The notes under the pieces: model-generated
The model's input: the letters and a program-made list of their open reading frames with translations, nothing else
Told to the model about the DNA's origin: nothing
Database searches by the model: none
Program-made: the position numbers and the translations under genes
DNA from: Chitinophagaceae bacterium
GTDB lineage: Bacteria > Bacteroidota > Bacteroidia > Chitinophagales > Chitinophagaceae
DNA length: 51,421 nt
Assembly: GCA_021299955.1 (NCBI GenBank)
Contig: JAJTFQ010000011.1
Span: 1-51,421, forward strand
Reading direction: 5' to 3'
Part shown: positions 1 through 9,476 of the stretch, one piece after another
Layout: every line of letters begins with the position of its first letter
How positions within the stretch are numbered: the stretch's first letter is position 1

Positions 1-1164
1 CATGAGTTCGACATTGGAGAAGCGGCCCTCCAGAAACGCATCAATGAATCCCGCTTCACCTGGTTCAGCGGCAATGTCTTTCGTAGTGACGGAAGTGTCT
101 TTGAGCGGCAAGCCGATGGCAACGTTGACCCATTCCCTGCATCCGTCAAGATCCGTTCACCCCGAAATCGTTTCGGGATCCGGCTATTTGCGGTAACGCT
201 TCCTTCCAACACGCCCGCCTACACACGATTCACGTCCTACGACTCGGCCCTTCAGGCTTTTTTGCAACAAAGGCCCCGTCGTCGAATGGTGGACATGGGA
301 CTGACGCATTTGTCCGCCGCCGAAGACCAGGAACTGTTGCGAAAATATCCACGCATCAGGCTCATCATGGGTGGACATGAACACGAGCACATGTATATCG
401 CTGCCGGTGCGGGTCATGTGGCGAAGGCTGACGCCAACGGAAAGACCGTATACCGGCATCTGATCTGGAAAGACAAAGGAAAAGGGATCAGTATCCGCAG
501 CGAACTGGTTCGCATGGATGAAAGTATCCCACAAAAAACCGAGATCGTGGAACGGGTCAGCAACTGGGAACGTGCCGTTTATGATGCCTTCCGTAAGCAA
601 GGGCTGGAACCTGAACGCAAGGTCTGCACCATTACCGATACCCTGCGCGGTACTGAGGCATCGATCAGATATGGTCAGAACAATCTCGGAGCAATGATCA
701 CCGGATCATTGGACATGAAGGACGAAGCAGACGCAGCATTCATCAACTCGGGGGCCATCCGCATAGATGACGATGTCACCGGCGGGATCACCGAACTCGA
801 TGTGATCCGGATCATGCCCTTCGGAAACAAGATCGTGGAGGTGACCATGAAAGGTGCGCTGCTGGAAAAGATCCTGATGGCAAACGATGGTCGGAAGGGA
901 CTGGGTGGATATCTTCAACTCGACGCCCGCATCAGGATGACCGCCGATAAAATATACATTGGAGACCGACTGCTGGAAGCCAACCGCGATTATCGCATCC
1001 GTACGGTTGAATTCCTGCTTTCCGGGAAAGAACTCAAACTCGAATATCTGACCGACAAAAATCCGGAGATTTCATCCGTCAAACCCGTTAATGATGAGTC
1101 CGGGAAACCGTTGGATCTGCGACTGGCCTTCATCCGCAGGCTCAAGGAGCGTTACGGCGGTTGA
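1..1164 (+). CDS. 5'-nucleotidase / metallophosphoesterase family protein (5' end outside window)
   Basis: Frame 1 is open from base 1 (HEFDIGEAALQKRINESRFTWFSGNVF...), with the GNHEFD-type motif, GGHEHEH motif and a 5'-nucleotidase C-terminal domain (NSGAIRIDDDVTGGITELDVIRIMPFGNKIVEVTMKG). Confidence 0.9.
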   Translation, partial: HEFDIGEAALQKRINESRFTWFSGNVFRSDGSVFERQADGNVDPFPASVKIRSPRNRFGIRLFAVTLPSNTPAYTRFTSYDSALQAFLQQRPRRRMVDMGLTHLSAAEDQELLRKYPRIRLIMGGHEHEHMYIAAGAGHVAKADANGKTVYRHLIWKDKGKGISIRSELVRMDESIPQKTEIVERVSNWERAVYDAFRKQGLEPERKVCTITDTLRGTEASIRYGQNNLGAMITGSLDMKDEADAAFINSGAIRIDDDVTGGITELDVIRIMPFGNKIVEVTMKGALLEKILMANDGRKGLGGYLQLDARIRMTADKIYIGDRLLEANRDYRIRTVEFLLSGKELKLEYLTDKNPEISSVKPVNDESGKPLDLRLAFIRRLKERYGG

Positions 1165-1179
1165 TGATCCATGGACAGA

Positions 1180-3123
1180 TCAGACCCGAGCGGAGCCCGG
1201 CTTTGACAGCAGCGCCTGCAATTTCGGCAGGTGCTTTGCGTAAACATCCCGCGGAAACGCGTTCTGCTGGATGCAGACCGCTGCCGCCCTACCAACGACC
1301 TCTCCCATCATCCCGCAGGTCTTCATCACGCGCACGGGTCCGAGACCTGTTTTTGTCACGCTGATGCAACGCCCGGCCATAAAAAGATTTTTGATGTTCC
1401 GGCTGTAAAGCGTCCGGTACGGCGCCCAATATTCGCCGCCGTATTGGAATTCCTTTCCGCGGGTATAGTCAGATACGAACTCCATGTCTTCAAAGCCTTC
1501 CTTGAATTCGGCCTTCGGGGTATGCAGATCCACATGCCAGGAACAGGGGAAGGCCCCATCTTCATATTTACGCTGCTGTTTGAAATCCTGGGCATCCAGC
1601 ACCACATCACCCATCAGACGGCGTGACTCGCGCTTACCGGCGATGAAGGCCACCCATCCGAGCCTGTGGGTGGGATACATGCCATCGACATTCTTGAGGA
1701 CATCCCACGCACCATACATGGCGCGCAGGTTGTGGTCGCGGATCAGTTCAATGTCATTGATCTGATCCTTGTTGAAACCGCTTTCCCAGTACCACATATT
1801 GGCGAAGGATGCCAGCCCTTCTTTTCCAAAGGTCTTTACGCCCTTTCTGCCGGGGAAGGGTTTGTCCTTCAGGTCGCGCGACCAGGGACAACGCGGGAAA
1901 GGCTGTTCGAATTCACCCTGTTCGCATTTCATGGCCAGGGCACTCTTATCCTTGCATTCGCAGGCGAGCACTTCTTCCTGATTGGTTGCATCGAGGACAT
2001 TGAAAAGCTTCGAACTGCCCATCAATTGCTCGACCTTGTATTCATGGTCAGCACCGGCCTTAAAACCGAGCGTGGCGTCTCCTGTGCAATCAGAAAACAG
2101 TTTTGCACTCAGGCGGGTGCGTCGCGAAGTCAGCGTACTCTGGATGACGATGGAACGGATCATATCACCCTCGGTTTCCACGCTGATGACCCGCTGGTTG
2201 AGCATGAGCGTGATATTCGGCTCTGCCTTTACAATGCGGAGTTTGAGGGCATCATCATAGTATTCCTTGGAAACGCCGTTGAAGACCTGACCGGGTCCTT
2301 TGACAATGGGAGGCAGGATCTCATTGACAATGTCTCCTACATGAGGATAGAGGGATTTATTGGTATGTCCTTCGGGCCAGACGCGTACTTCTGAACTGCC
2401 GTTGCCACCGAGGACTGGTCTGTCCTGCACCAGGGCCACCTTCAAACCATTGCGGGCCGCCGCAATGGCGGCACTGGTTCCTGCCAGTCCCCCACCGGCT
2501 ACGATGAGATCAAAAGAACCGCCTTCGTCAGGTTGATCGGGCAGTCCGAGCAGCTTGCGTCTGAATTGTGTGAGTTGCCCGATGTCGTTGGTCGGCTGGA
2601 ACTTCGGATCCTTGCAGAACAGGATGGCCTCGCAACGCCCTTCAAATCCAGTAAGATCGTGGAGGGCAAGGGTGGCCTTTTTCCCAACTTTTACCATGCC
2701 ACCATCATGCCAGTGCCAGGTGGCACTTTTCGTACCGAACACTTCCTTGACCGGCTTACCATCGATCTTGAGTTGGAATTTACCGGGGGCACCGGGCGCA
2801 TTCCAGGGAGCAACCCAGTCGCGGGTTCTAACCCATAGTCTGTAAGTACCCGCAGACGGGAATGTAACGGAGGTGGTCGCATCAGCCACCGGAATGCCTA
2901 GTCCGTGCGCCAGCAGATAGGGAGAACCCATCTGTTCCATCGACTGTTGATCGAGCTCCCAGCCGCCATGAGAAGCGAACTGTTCAGCTTCCACGAAAAG
3001 AAATTCGTTTGAAACCGCACCTGTAAGTGGGTGAGCGCTGAGTGGAAATCTGGCTGCGATCAGCGCCAGGGTGGTATTGCCGAGATGGCCGATGAATTGC
3101 CTGCGTTGCATATGTTTGATCAA
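1180..3123 (-). CDS. FAD-dependent oxidoreductase, secreted, Tat-like signal (RRQFIGHLG)
   Basis: FDLIVAGGGLAGTSAAIAAARNGLKVALVQDRPVLGGNGSSEVRV dinucleotide-binding motif; 647 aa. Confidence 0.88.
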   Translation of the reverse strand: MIKHMQRRQFIGHLGNTTLALIAARFPLSAHPLTGAVSNEFLFVEAEQFASHGGWELDQQSMEQMGSPYLLAHGLGIPVADATTSVTFPSAGTYRLWVRTRDWVAPWNAPGAPGKFQLKIDGKPVKEVFGTKSATWHWHDGGMVKVGKKATLALHDLTGFEGRCEAILFCKDPKFQPTNDIGQLTQFRRKLLGLPDQPDEGGSFDLIVAGGGLAGTSAAIAAARNGLKVALVQDRPVLGGNGSSEVRVWPEGHTNKSLYPHVGDIVNEILPPIVKGPGQVFNGVSKEYYDDALKLRIVKAEPNITLMLNQRVISVETEGDMIRSIVIQSTLTSRRTRLSAKLFSDCTGDATLGFKAGADHEYKVEQLMGSSKLFNVLDATNQEEVLACECKDKSALAMKCEQGEFEQPFPRCPWSRDLKDKPFPGRKGVKTFGKEGLASFANMWYWESGFNKDQINDIELIRDHNLRAMYGAWDVLKNVDGMYPTHRLGWVAFIAGKRESRRLMGDVVLDAQDFKQQRKYEDGAFPCSWHVDLHTPKAEFKEGFEDMEFVSDYTRGKEFQYGGEYWAPYRTLYSRNIKNLFMAGRCISVTKTGLGPVRVMKTCGMMGEVVGRAAAVCIQQNAFPRDVYAKHLPKLQALLSKPGSARV

Positions 3124-3379
3124 GGTGCTTTACTTCACACTGAAATAAAGATAAAGATTTACCGAAATGATCCTAAGGCTTATTCAAAGGTTTTCTATCG
3201 GATAAACGTTTTAGATCAATTACAAAGGGCTCATGCTAAAAAGACGTTTAGCACTGATGATCAATTCCCGGAAAATGTACCTGGTGACGGCGAATAAAAT
3301 GCAATCATACCTGTATACTCGGGCAACCTTATCATCCTACAGATAAAAGGGAGGCATAGGTTTTCTTGATCTTCATTTC

Positions 3380-3453
3380 TGTAAAATATTACTGAATAAT
3401 GATGATTAACGTAAATCTCGCAATATTATGTTAAATTTCAGTATTATATTACA
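3380..3453. promoter_or_regulatory. Pair of inverted 17-bp sites upstream of hipB (putative HipB operators)
   Basis: 3380-3396 TGTAAAATATTACTGAA; reverse complement of 3437-3453 is TGTAATATAATACTGAA (15/17 identical); second site ends 3 bp before the hipB ATG. Confidence 0.5.
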
Positions 3454-3456
3454 GAT

Positions 3457-3666
3457 ATGGACTTAGATAAGATCGGCGAAACCATCAAAAAAAGGCGTGA
3501 GTTACTTGACCTCCGGCAAGAGGACATGGCCGAACTCTGCGATGTTTCCATAAAGACCATACATGTCATTGAGCAGGGAACCGGCAACCCGGCTTTCAAA
3601 ACCTTAAGAAAAGTGGCTGAATTGGTCGGGCTGGAACTTACTTTACAGATCAAAAAGGTCAGCTAA
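3457..3666 (+). CDS. hipB: XRE-family HTH antitoxin, HipB-like
   Basis: IKKRRELLDLRQEDMAELCDVSIKTIHVIEQGTGNPAFKTLRKVAELVGLEL, a HTH_3 domain preceding HipA-like genes. Confidence 0.85.
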   Translation: MDLDKIGETIKKRRELLDLRQEDMAELCDVSIKTIHVIEQGTGNPAFKTLRKVAELVGLELTLQIKKVS

Positions 3667-4001
3667 TGTTAAAAGCTGGTGTCTATTACAACGGAATGCT
3701 GGCAGGATATCTGGAAAAGCGGAAAGATCCGATAAGCTATCAATTTACTTACACGGAAGAATATTATTCAGATCCCGGCACACCGGCGATCAGCCTGAGT
3801 TTCCCCAAATCGAAGCAGCCATATCGATCATCCGTTCTGTTTCCATTTTTTTGTGGACTGCTTGCAGAGGGTATCAATAAAGATATTCAGTGCATGCTGC
3901 TCAAGATCGATGAAGCGGACGATTTTACGAGACTGATAAAGACCGCCGGAGAAGACACCATAGGAGCCATAACGGTCAAAGAAGAAACTACAGAAAGATG
4001 A
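3666..4001 (+). CDS. HipA N-terminal subdomain protein (HipS-like)
   Basis: AGVYYNGMLAGYLEKR..YQFTYTEEYYSDPGTPAISLSFP; 111 aa; start overlaps the previous stop (TAATG). Confidence 0.82.
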   Translation: MLKAGVYYNGMLAGYLEKRKDPISYQFTYTEEYYSDPGTPAISLSFPKSKQPYRSSVLFPFFCGLLAEGINKDIQCMLLKIDEADDFTRLIKTAGEDTIGAITVKEETTER

Positions 4002-4969
4002 AATGTGCCGGATGCTATAAGGAAGGTGCAGATGGATATTGCAGCGGCTGCCGGAGAAAACTTTTTGACGGTAAAAAGGTAAGTCATGTGCTGTCATTTG
4101 ATCAGCCAACGGCCGATAACCTTGTAGAGTACCATGAAAAAACAAAGCGACTATCCATATCCGGTGTGCAGCTGAAATATTCTCTGCGCCTGGAAAAGAA
4201 AGAACTGCAGCTGACCGTAAAGGGAGGACAGTACATACTGAAACCTGTTCCGCCCGGACTCATTGCATTCCATGATCAGGCTCCGGAAAATGAACACCTG
4301 ACCATGCAAATAGCTAAACAGGTATTTAAGATCCCGGTGGCAGAAAATGCTTTGATCTATTTCAGGGATGGTTCTCCGGCTTATATCACCCGGCGTTTTG
4401 ATGTGAATCCCGATGGAACCAAACAACTGCAGGAAGATTTCGCACAACTGATCGGAAAGTCCAGACAGCAGGATGGAGAAAATTATAAATATGAAGGATC
4501 ATATGAAGATATCGGCCAGTTCATTCAGTCAAAGGTAAGTGCTCCGATCCCTGTGTTGGAATCATTTTTCAAACAGGTCCTGTTCAATTATATTTTTTCA
4601 AATGGGGATGCACATCTGAAGAACTTTTCATTGATACAGACTGAATTTGGAGATCATGTGCTATCCAGGGCCTACGACTTGATGTGTACCGTATTACACG
4701 CCCCCAGTGAAAGCGATACTGCCCTTGACCTATATGAGGGCGACTTCGAAAGTAGCCGCTATCGACAATTTGGATGTTACGGCAGACCAAATTTTGAAGA
4801 ACTGGCGCTCCGTTTAGGACTATTACCTTCAAGAAGCAGCAGGATCATCAACGAACTTTTGTCCAAAAAGGATGAGGTCGAGAAAATGATCGAGCATTCC
4901 TTTCTGGATCTCTCAACCCAAGAACAATACCTCCATTTTTATCAGGATAAGATTAGAAGATTTACGTGA
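3998..4969 (+). CDS. HipA kinase-domain toxin (HipT-like) with N-terminal CxxC/CxxC motif
   Basis: MKCAGCYKEGADGYCSGC..., RLSISGVQLKYSL Gly-rich loop, FNYIFSNGDAHLKNFSL catalytic segment, YDLMCT; ATGA overlap with the upstream ORF. Confidence 0.85.
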   Translation: MKCAGCYKEGADGYCSGCRRKLFDGKKVSHVLSFDQPTADNLVEYHEKTKRLSISGVQLKYSLRLEKKELQLTVKGGQYILKPVPPGLIAFHDQAPENEHLTMQIAKQVFKIPVAENALIYFRDGSPAYITRRFDVNPDGTKQLQEDFAQLIGKSRQQDGENYKYEGSYEDIGQFIQSKVSAPIPVLESFFKQVLFNYIFSNGDAHLKNFSLIQTEFGDHVLSRAYDLMCTVLHAPSESDTALDLYEGDFESSRYRQFGCYGRPNFEELALRLGLLPSRSSRIINELLSKKDEVEKMIEHSFLDLSTQEQYLHFYQDKIRRFT

Positions 4970-5037
4970 GATCTTGCGATATCAAAATAAAGTTTAAAAA
5001 TACTATTTACATTGAACATTAAAAACCAACCATACTG

Positions 5038-5991
5038 ATGCTATACCGCAGGCTTGGAAAAACAGCATTGAACGTCTCCATCATTGGATTTGGGGCTTCA
5101 CCCCTGGGAAATGTATTTGACGACTGTGATGCTGCAGAAGGCATCCGGTCCGTACATTGTGCCATTGACCTGGGCATCAATTTTTTTGATGTCGCCCCCT
5201 TTTATGGCCTCACCCTGGCCGAAACACGATTGGGCGAGGCGCTCAAGGGCAAGCGAAAAGATGTCCTGCTGGCAACAAAATGCGGACGTTATGGATTGAG
5301 GGATTTTGATTTTAGCTACCAACGGATCCTGGACAGTGCAGACGAATCGCTGAGCAGGCTTAAAACAGATTACGTAGATCTGATGCAACTGCATGACATC
5401 GAATTTGGAACCAGAGAACAGGTGCTGAACGAGGCCATTCCTGCGCTGTTGAAAATCAAGGAGTCCGGAAAAGCCCGCTATGTGGGCATTACAGGTCTGC
5501 CCGTTTACTATCTGGCTGATATTGCCAAACAAGTTGAAGTGGATACCGTATTATCATGGGCACACTATAACCTGTTGCAGGATGAGCTAAACCCGGCACT
5601 GGTGGGGCTTTGTCAGGAAAAAGATATGGGCTTGATGAATGCCGCCCCTCTGCTTCAACGCATTCTGTCAGATGCATCCATTCCATCATGGCACAATGCA
5701 CCGACAGAATTAAAAGCGATGCAGGCGCCATTGCTTGCCCTTTGTCAGAAATATGGCGTTGCGCTCAGTGACGTGGCCATTCGCTATGCCATTGATCACC
5801 CGTTCATATCCAGCACCATCATTGGCATGTGCGACCAGGACAACGTGAAAAAAAATACTGGCGTACTGGCTTTTGACATGCCGGATGGCCTGCTGGATGA
5901 GATCGAACAACTGGTAGCACCGGTAAAAAACAGGATGTGGTTCGAAGGCATGCCGGAAAACAATATATCCAGAAAAGATCAAAGAGGATGA
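5038..5991 (+). CDS. Aldo/keto reductase (L-fucose/D-threo-aldose dehydrogenase-like)
   Basis: MLYRRLGKTALNVSIIGFGASPLGNVF..FDVAPFYG..ATKCGRYG; 317 aa. Confidence 0.87.
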   Translation: MLYRRLGKTALNVSIIGFGASPLGNVFDDCDAAEGIRSVHCAIDLGINFFDVAPFYGLTLAETRLGEALKGKRKDVLLATKCGRYGLRDFDFSYQRILDSADESLSRLKTDYVDLMQLHDIEFGTREQVLNEAIPALLKIKESGKARYVGITGLPVYYLADIAKQVEVDTVLSWAHYNLLQDELNPALVGLCQEKDMGLMNAAPLLQRILSDASIPSWHNAPTELKAMQAPLLALCQKYGVALSDVAIRYAIDHPFISSTIIGMCDQDNVKKNTGVLAFDMPDGLLDEIEQLVAPVKNRMWFEGMPENNISRKDQRG

Positions 5992-7019
5992 AAGCATTGT
6001 ATTTGACCGCCGTAGGAGAAACGGCCATCAGGGAGATCGAAATTCCCAGACCGGGGCCTGAGGAAGTATTGATGAAGATCGGGATGGTTGGTTTTTGCGG
6101 AGGAGATCTCAATGGTTTCAAAGGCTTGTTTGAACTCCAGGAATATCCAAATATACTGGGACATGAAGTCGGTGGAACCATAGTGGAGAAGGGTGCCGGT
6201 GTACCCGATACCCTTCAAAAGGGTATGCAGGCAACCATCTATCCATACCAAAACTGTGGCACCTGCATCTCATGCAGAAAGGGTCGCAGAAATGCGTGCC
6301 GGGATAACAAAACCATGGGCGTAAGGCGACCGGGCGCCATGACCGAGTACATTGCCATCCACTGGAAAGATGTGTTTGTCTCTACAACCCTTTCGCTTAA
6401 AGCACTGGCATTGGTCGAACCGCTGACCGTTGGCTTCCACGCGGCTGCCCGGGGGAGGATAACCCCACAGGATACGGTAGCCGTCATCGGATTGGGTATG
6501 GTTGGCCTTGGTGCCTTGGCTTCTGCAGTCGATCGAGGAGCCACGACCATTGCGATAGACCTGGATGAAACAAAACTGGAGATCGCGCAAAAAATAGGCG
6601 CTTCACATGTCATCCAACCCAACCTGAGCAACCTGCATGATGCACTCATGAGCATCACCAACGGAGATGGTCCGGATGTGATCATAGAAGCAGTGGGCAG
6701 TCCGCACACCTATCGAACGGCCGTGGAAGAAGTTGCCTACACAGGAAGGGTTGTCTGCATCGGATACGCAAAATCTCCTGTGGAGTTCAATACAGGATCG
6801 TTCGTGAGAAAAGAGATCGAAATTCTGGGATCACGCAACTGCACCGTTGAGTTTCCGGAGGTGATAAAATACCTGGAAGCGGGGCATTTCCCGATTGATG
6901 ATGTGGTCAGCAAAACCGTTCGCATTGATGATGCAGGAGCAGCGCTCGCCCAATGGGCTACGGATACAACGGGGATCGTAAAGATCATGGTCGATGTAAA
7001 TCCATTCAGTCATGATTAG
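5988..7019 (+). CDS. Zinc-binding alcohol dehydrogenase family protein
   Basis: GHEVGGTIVEKGAGV, YPYQNCGTCISCRKGRRNACRD, VAVIGLGMVGLGA; start at 5988 overlaps the upstream stop (ATGA). Confidence 0.87.
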   Translation: MKALYLTAVGETAIREIEIPRPGPEEVLMKIGMVGFCGGDLNGFKGLFELQEYPNILGHEVGGTIVEKGAGVPDTLQKGMQATIYPYQNCGTCISCRKGRRNACRDNKTMGVRRPGAMTEYIAIHWKDVFVSTTLSLKALALVEPLTVGFHAAARGRITPQDTVAVIGLGMVGLGALASAVDRGATTIAIDLDETKLEIAQKIGASHVIQPNLSNLHDALMSITNGDGPDVIIEAVGSPHTYRTAVEEVAYTGRVVCIGYAKSPVEFNTGSFVRKEIEILGSRNCTVEFPEVIKYLEAGHFPIDDVVSKTVRIDDAGAALAQWATDTTGIVKIMVDVNPFSHD

Positions 7020-7827
7020 ATCTGCCGTTACCATTGCCCTGGTACCCCAACTCAAAACAGGTCCCTGGATCTATTGGTACCATCTGGAAGAAAGCATGCG
7101 CAAAGCTGCTGCCCTGGGATTTGATGCCATTGAACTGTTCACTGCATCTGGTCATGCCGTTCAGCCAGATACGCTCAAGATTTTACTGGAGCGATACAAC
7201 CTAAAACTGGCCGCCGTGGGAACAGGCGCAGGAAAGGTGATAAACGGACTGACCCTGACAGATCAACACAGCGACATTCGAAAGCATGCTGTTGCATTTA
7301 TCAAAGAGATGATGGAATTCGGTGGGCGCTTTGGCGCCCCGGCCATCATCGGGTCCATGCAGGGCAATTCGCTGCCCGGAACCGAACACGATCACAGTAT
7401 GGAATTACTGGCAGAAGGAATGCATACCCTTGATCAACATGCCGGATCGCTGGGTGTGAAACTCATCTATGAACCACTGAACAGATATGAAACCAATCTC
7501 ATCAATACTCTGGGGGATGGAGCCGCTTTCATTGGAAGGTATAAATTCAAGCACATACAATTACTCGCAGATCTGTTCCATATGAATATAGAAGAAGCAG
7601 ATCTGAAAAAAAGCTTAGCTGAGAACATGCTACACATAGGCCATGTACATTTTGCCGACAGCAATCGTAGACCCATGGGTTTCGGACATACTCAAATGAA
7701 AGACATAGCCAATACATTGATCACTTCGGGATATAATGGATATGTATCCGCGGAAGCCTTCCCCTGGCCTGATCCGGATCAAGCAGCACTGCAGACCATT
7801 CGTTCATTCCATCAATACTTCAAATAA
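7012..7827 (+). CDS. Sugar phosphate isomerase/epimerase (TIM barrel)
   Basis: GFDAIELFTASGH..LIYEPLNRYETNLINTLGD..HVHFADSNR; overlaps the upstream CDS. Confidence 0.85.
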   Translation: MIRSAVTIALVPQLKTGPWIYWYHLEESMRKAAALGFDAIELFTASGHAVQPDTLKILLERYNLKLAAVGTGAGKVINGLTLTDQHSDIRKHAVAFIKEMMEFGGRFGAPAIIGSMQGNSLPGTEHDHSMELLAEGMHTLDQHAGSLGVKLIYEPLNRYETNLINTLGDGAAFIGRYKFKHIQLLADLFHMNIEEADLKKSLAENMLHIGHVHFADSNRRPMGFGHTQMKDIANTLITSGYNGYVSAEAFPWPDPDQAALQTIRSFHQYFK

Positions 7828-7849
7828 ACATCCTCGTAAAAGAATTTCT

Positions 7850-8185
7850 ATGCAACGTTTTTGTCTGGCCCTCGACCTGGTAGATGATCCGGAATTGATC
7901 AAAGAATATGAACAATACCATGCAAAAGGAAGCGCCTGGCCTGAAGTCACCCAACATGATATTGATGCAGGCATCCTCAACATTGAGATCTTTCGAACCG
8001 GCAACCGGATGTTCATGATCCTGGAGACAGATGATGCATTTACTTTTGAGAAGAAGGCATTGTTCGATGCCACCAATCCCAAGATCGCTGAATGGGAGGC
8101 TTTAATGTGGAAATTCCAATTGCCATTACCCTGGGCCAAAGATGGTGAGAAGTGGGTGCTGATGAAAAGGATATTTAAATCTTAA
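7850..8185 (+). CDS. L-rhamnose mutarotase family protein
   Basis: MQRFCLALDLVDDPELIKEYEQYHA..WPEVTQHDIDAGILNIEIFRTGNRMFMILE; internal ATG chosen within ORF 7736..8185. Confidence 0.85.
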   Translation: MQRFCLALDLVDDPELIKEYEQYHAKGSAWPEVTQHDIDAGILNIEIFRTGNRMFMILETDDAFTFEKKALFDATNPKIAEWEALMWKFQLPLPWAKDGEKWVLMKRIFKS

Positions 8186-8228
8186 ACCTTATCAAATATT
8201 TCTGGTCAATAGAGAAAGACACTGATGT

Positions 8229-9182
8229 ATGAGGTTGATTTTTGCATCTTTGTTATTCCTGACCGCCACTATGGGTTGCGGGAAATCAGGTACTGCTACA
8301 GCAGATGAAAAACCGGGTGACCGGCTGCCTGAACAAAAGACCATAAACATTTCGTTCGACGGGTACGACCGGAGTTTCATCATCTATCTGCCGCTCGGGT
8401 ACAACAATGCGGGCAAGATGCCGCTCCTGTTCGTTATCCATGGGGGAAGCGGTACTCCCGAAGGAATGATCCGGATCGCTGACTTCAGGCCGATCGCCAA
8501 TAAGGAGAAGGTGGTACTGGTCTATCCTGCAGGGCATCAAAAAAACTGGAACGATGGTAGGCCCACCACGCCGAACCAGATGGGGATCAACGACGTCAGT
8601 TTCTTCAACCGGATGTGTGACTACATGATCGCCAACCACTCGGTGGACGCCAATAGTATCTATGCCACGGGTATTTCGAATGGAGGATTCATGGCTTCAC
8701 GATTGGGTTGTGAACTGAGCAACAAGATCGCGGCCATCGCTGTGGTGGCCGCAACGATGGAGGCAAATTCCGTGTCTCCCAACTGCAATCCCAACAGGCC
8801 GGTACCTGCAATATACATCCATGGCACTGCGGATCCGCTTGTACCCTTCGCAGGTGGTGTGATGACGGCTGGGGGTACGGCTGGTGGCACCATCCTCTCT
8901 CATTTCCAAGCCATCGACAGATGGGCCGCATTGAACCGTTGCAATAATAGCCCCGCCGTGTATGATCTTCCCGACATCGCAGTCGACGGAACGACTGTCA
9001 AGCAACGTGTGTATTCAGGAGGCACAAATGCAAGCGAGGTGGTGAGTTATGTCGTTATGAACGGAGGTCACACCTGGCCTCAAGGCTTCCAATACCTCAG
9101 CGAATCCATCATCGGGCTTACAACTCAGGACATGAACGCCAACGATGTCATATGGGCATTTTTTAAGAGGTTCAGGCTTTGA
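8229..9182 (+). CDS. Secreted lipoprotein esterase, PHB-depolymerase/feruloyl-esterase (LpqC) type
   Basis: Lipobox (LTATMGC), PLLFVIHGGSGTPEGM, YATGISNGGFMASRL, HGTADPLVPF, GGHTWPQG. Confidence 0.82.
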   Translation: MRLIFASLLFLTATMGCGKSGTATADEKPGDRLPEQKTINISFDGYDRSFIIYLPLGYNNAGKMPLLFVIHGGSGTPEGMIRIADFRPIANKEKVVLVYPAGHQKNWNDGRPTTPNQMGINDVSFFNRMCDYMIANHSVDANSIYATGISNGGFMASRLGCELSNKIAAIAVVAATMEANSVSPNCNPNRPVPAIYIHGTADPLVPFAGGVMTAGGTAGGTILSHFQAIDRWAALNRCNNSPAVYDLPDIAVDGTTVKQRVYSGGTNASEVVSYVVMNGGHTWPQGFQYLSESIIGLTTQDMNANDVIWAFFKRFRL

Positions 9183-9260
9183 GGCCTGAGATCAGCCGTG
9201 GAAATCCTTACGTGCCGGCATATTTGGAAAAGCCACCACTGTATCGGTATGTTTGACTTG

Positions 9261-9404
9261 TAGTCCCGACAGGAATCCCTGCCTGCCGGCAGGCAGGGAA
9301 CCTGACCTGATTTTTCGCAATGTAGTCCCGACAGGAATCCCTGCCTGCCGGCAGGCAGGCCTGCCTGCCGGCAGGCAGGGAACCTGACCTAATTTTTCGC
9401 AATG
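9261..9404 (-). repeat. Two tandem copies of a unit derived from the tRNA-Arg 3' part, each with inserted 20-bp palindrome(s)
   Basis: Unit 1 9261-9322 (62 bp), unit 2 9323-9404 (82 bp = 62 + 20). Both begin tagtcccgacaggaatc; palindrome cctgcctgccggcaggcagg at 9278-9297, 9340-9359 and 9360-9379; both continue gaacctgacctRatttttcgcaatg. Confidence 0.93.
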
Positions 9405-9476
9405 TAGTCCCGACAGGAATCGAACCTGTATCTAAAGTTTAGGAAACTTCTATTCTATCCATTGAACTACGGGACC
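9405..9476 (-). tRNA. tRNA-Arg (anticodon CCT)
   Basis: Sense: GGTCCCGTAGTTCAATGGATAGAATAGAAGTTTCCTAAACTTTAGATACAGGTTCGATTCCTGTCGGGACTA. Acceptor GGTCCCG/CGGGACT, anticodon loop TTCCTAA, T-arm ACAGGTTCGATTCCTGT. Confidence 0.88.

Noticed and set aside
3205-3250. AAACGTTT palindrome and gctaaa..tttagc hairpin upstream of the FAD oxidoreductase
   Set aside because: Short AT-rich palindromes with no nearby regulator; expected by chance often enough not to be called.
9208-9402. 64-aa minus-strand ORF (MRKIRSGSLPAGRQACLPAGRD...)
   Set aside because: It is only the translation of the tRNA-tail/palindrome repeats; no independent coding signal.
9261-9404. Possible mini CRISPR array
   Set aside because: The repeats are tRNA 3'-part copies with a shared palindrome, the intervening sequence is repeated rather than unique, and there are no cas genes.
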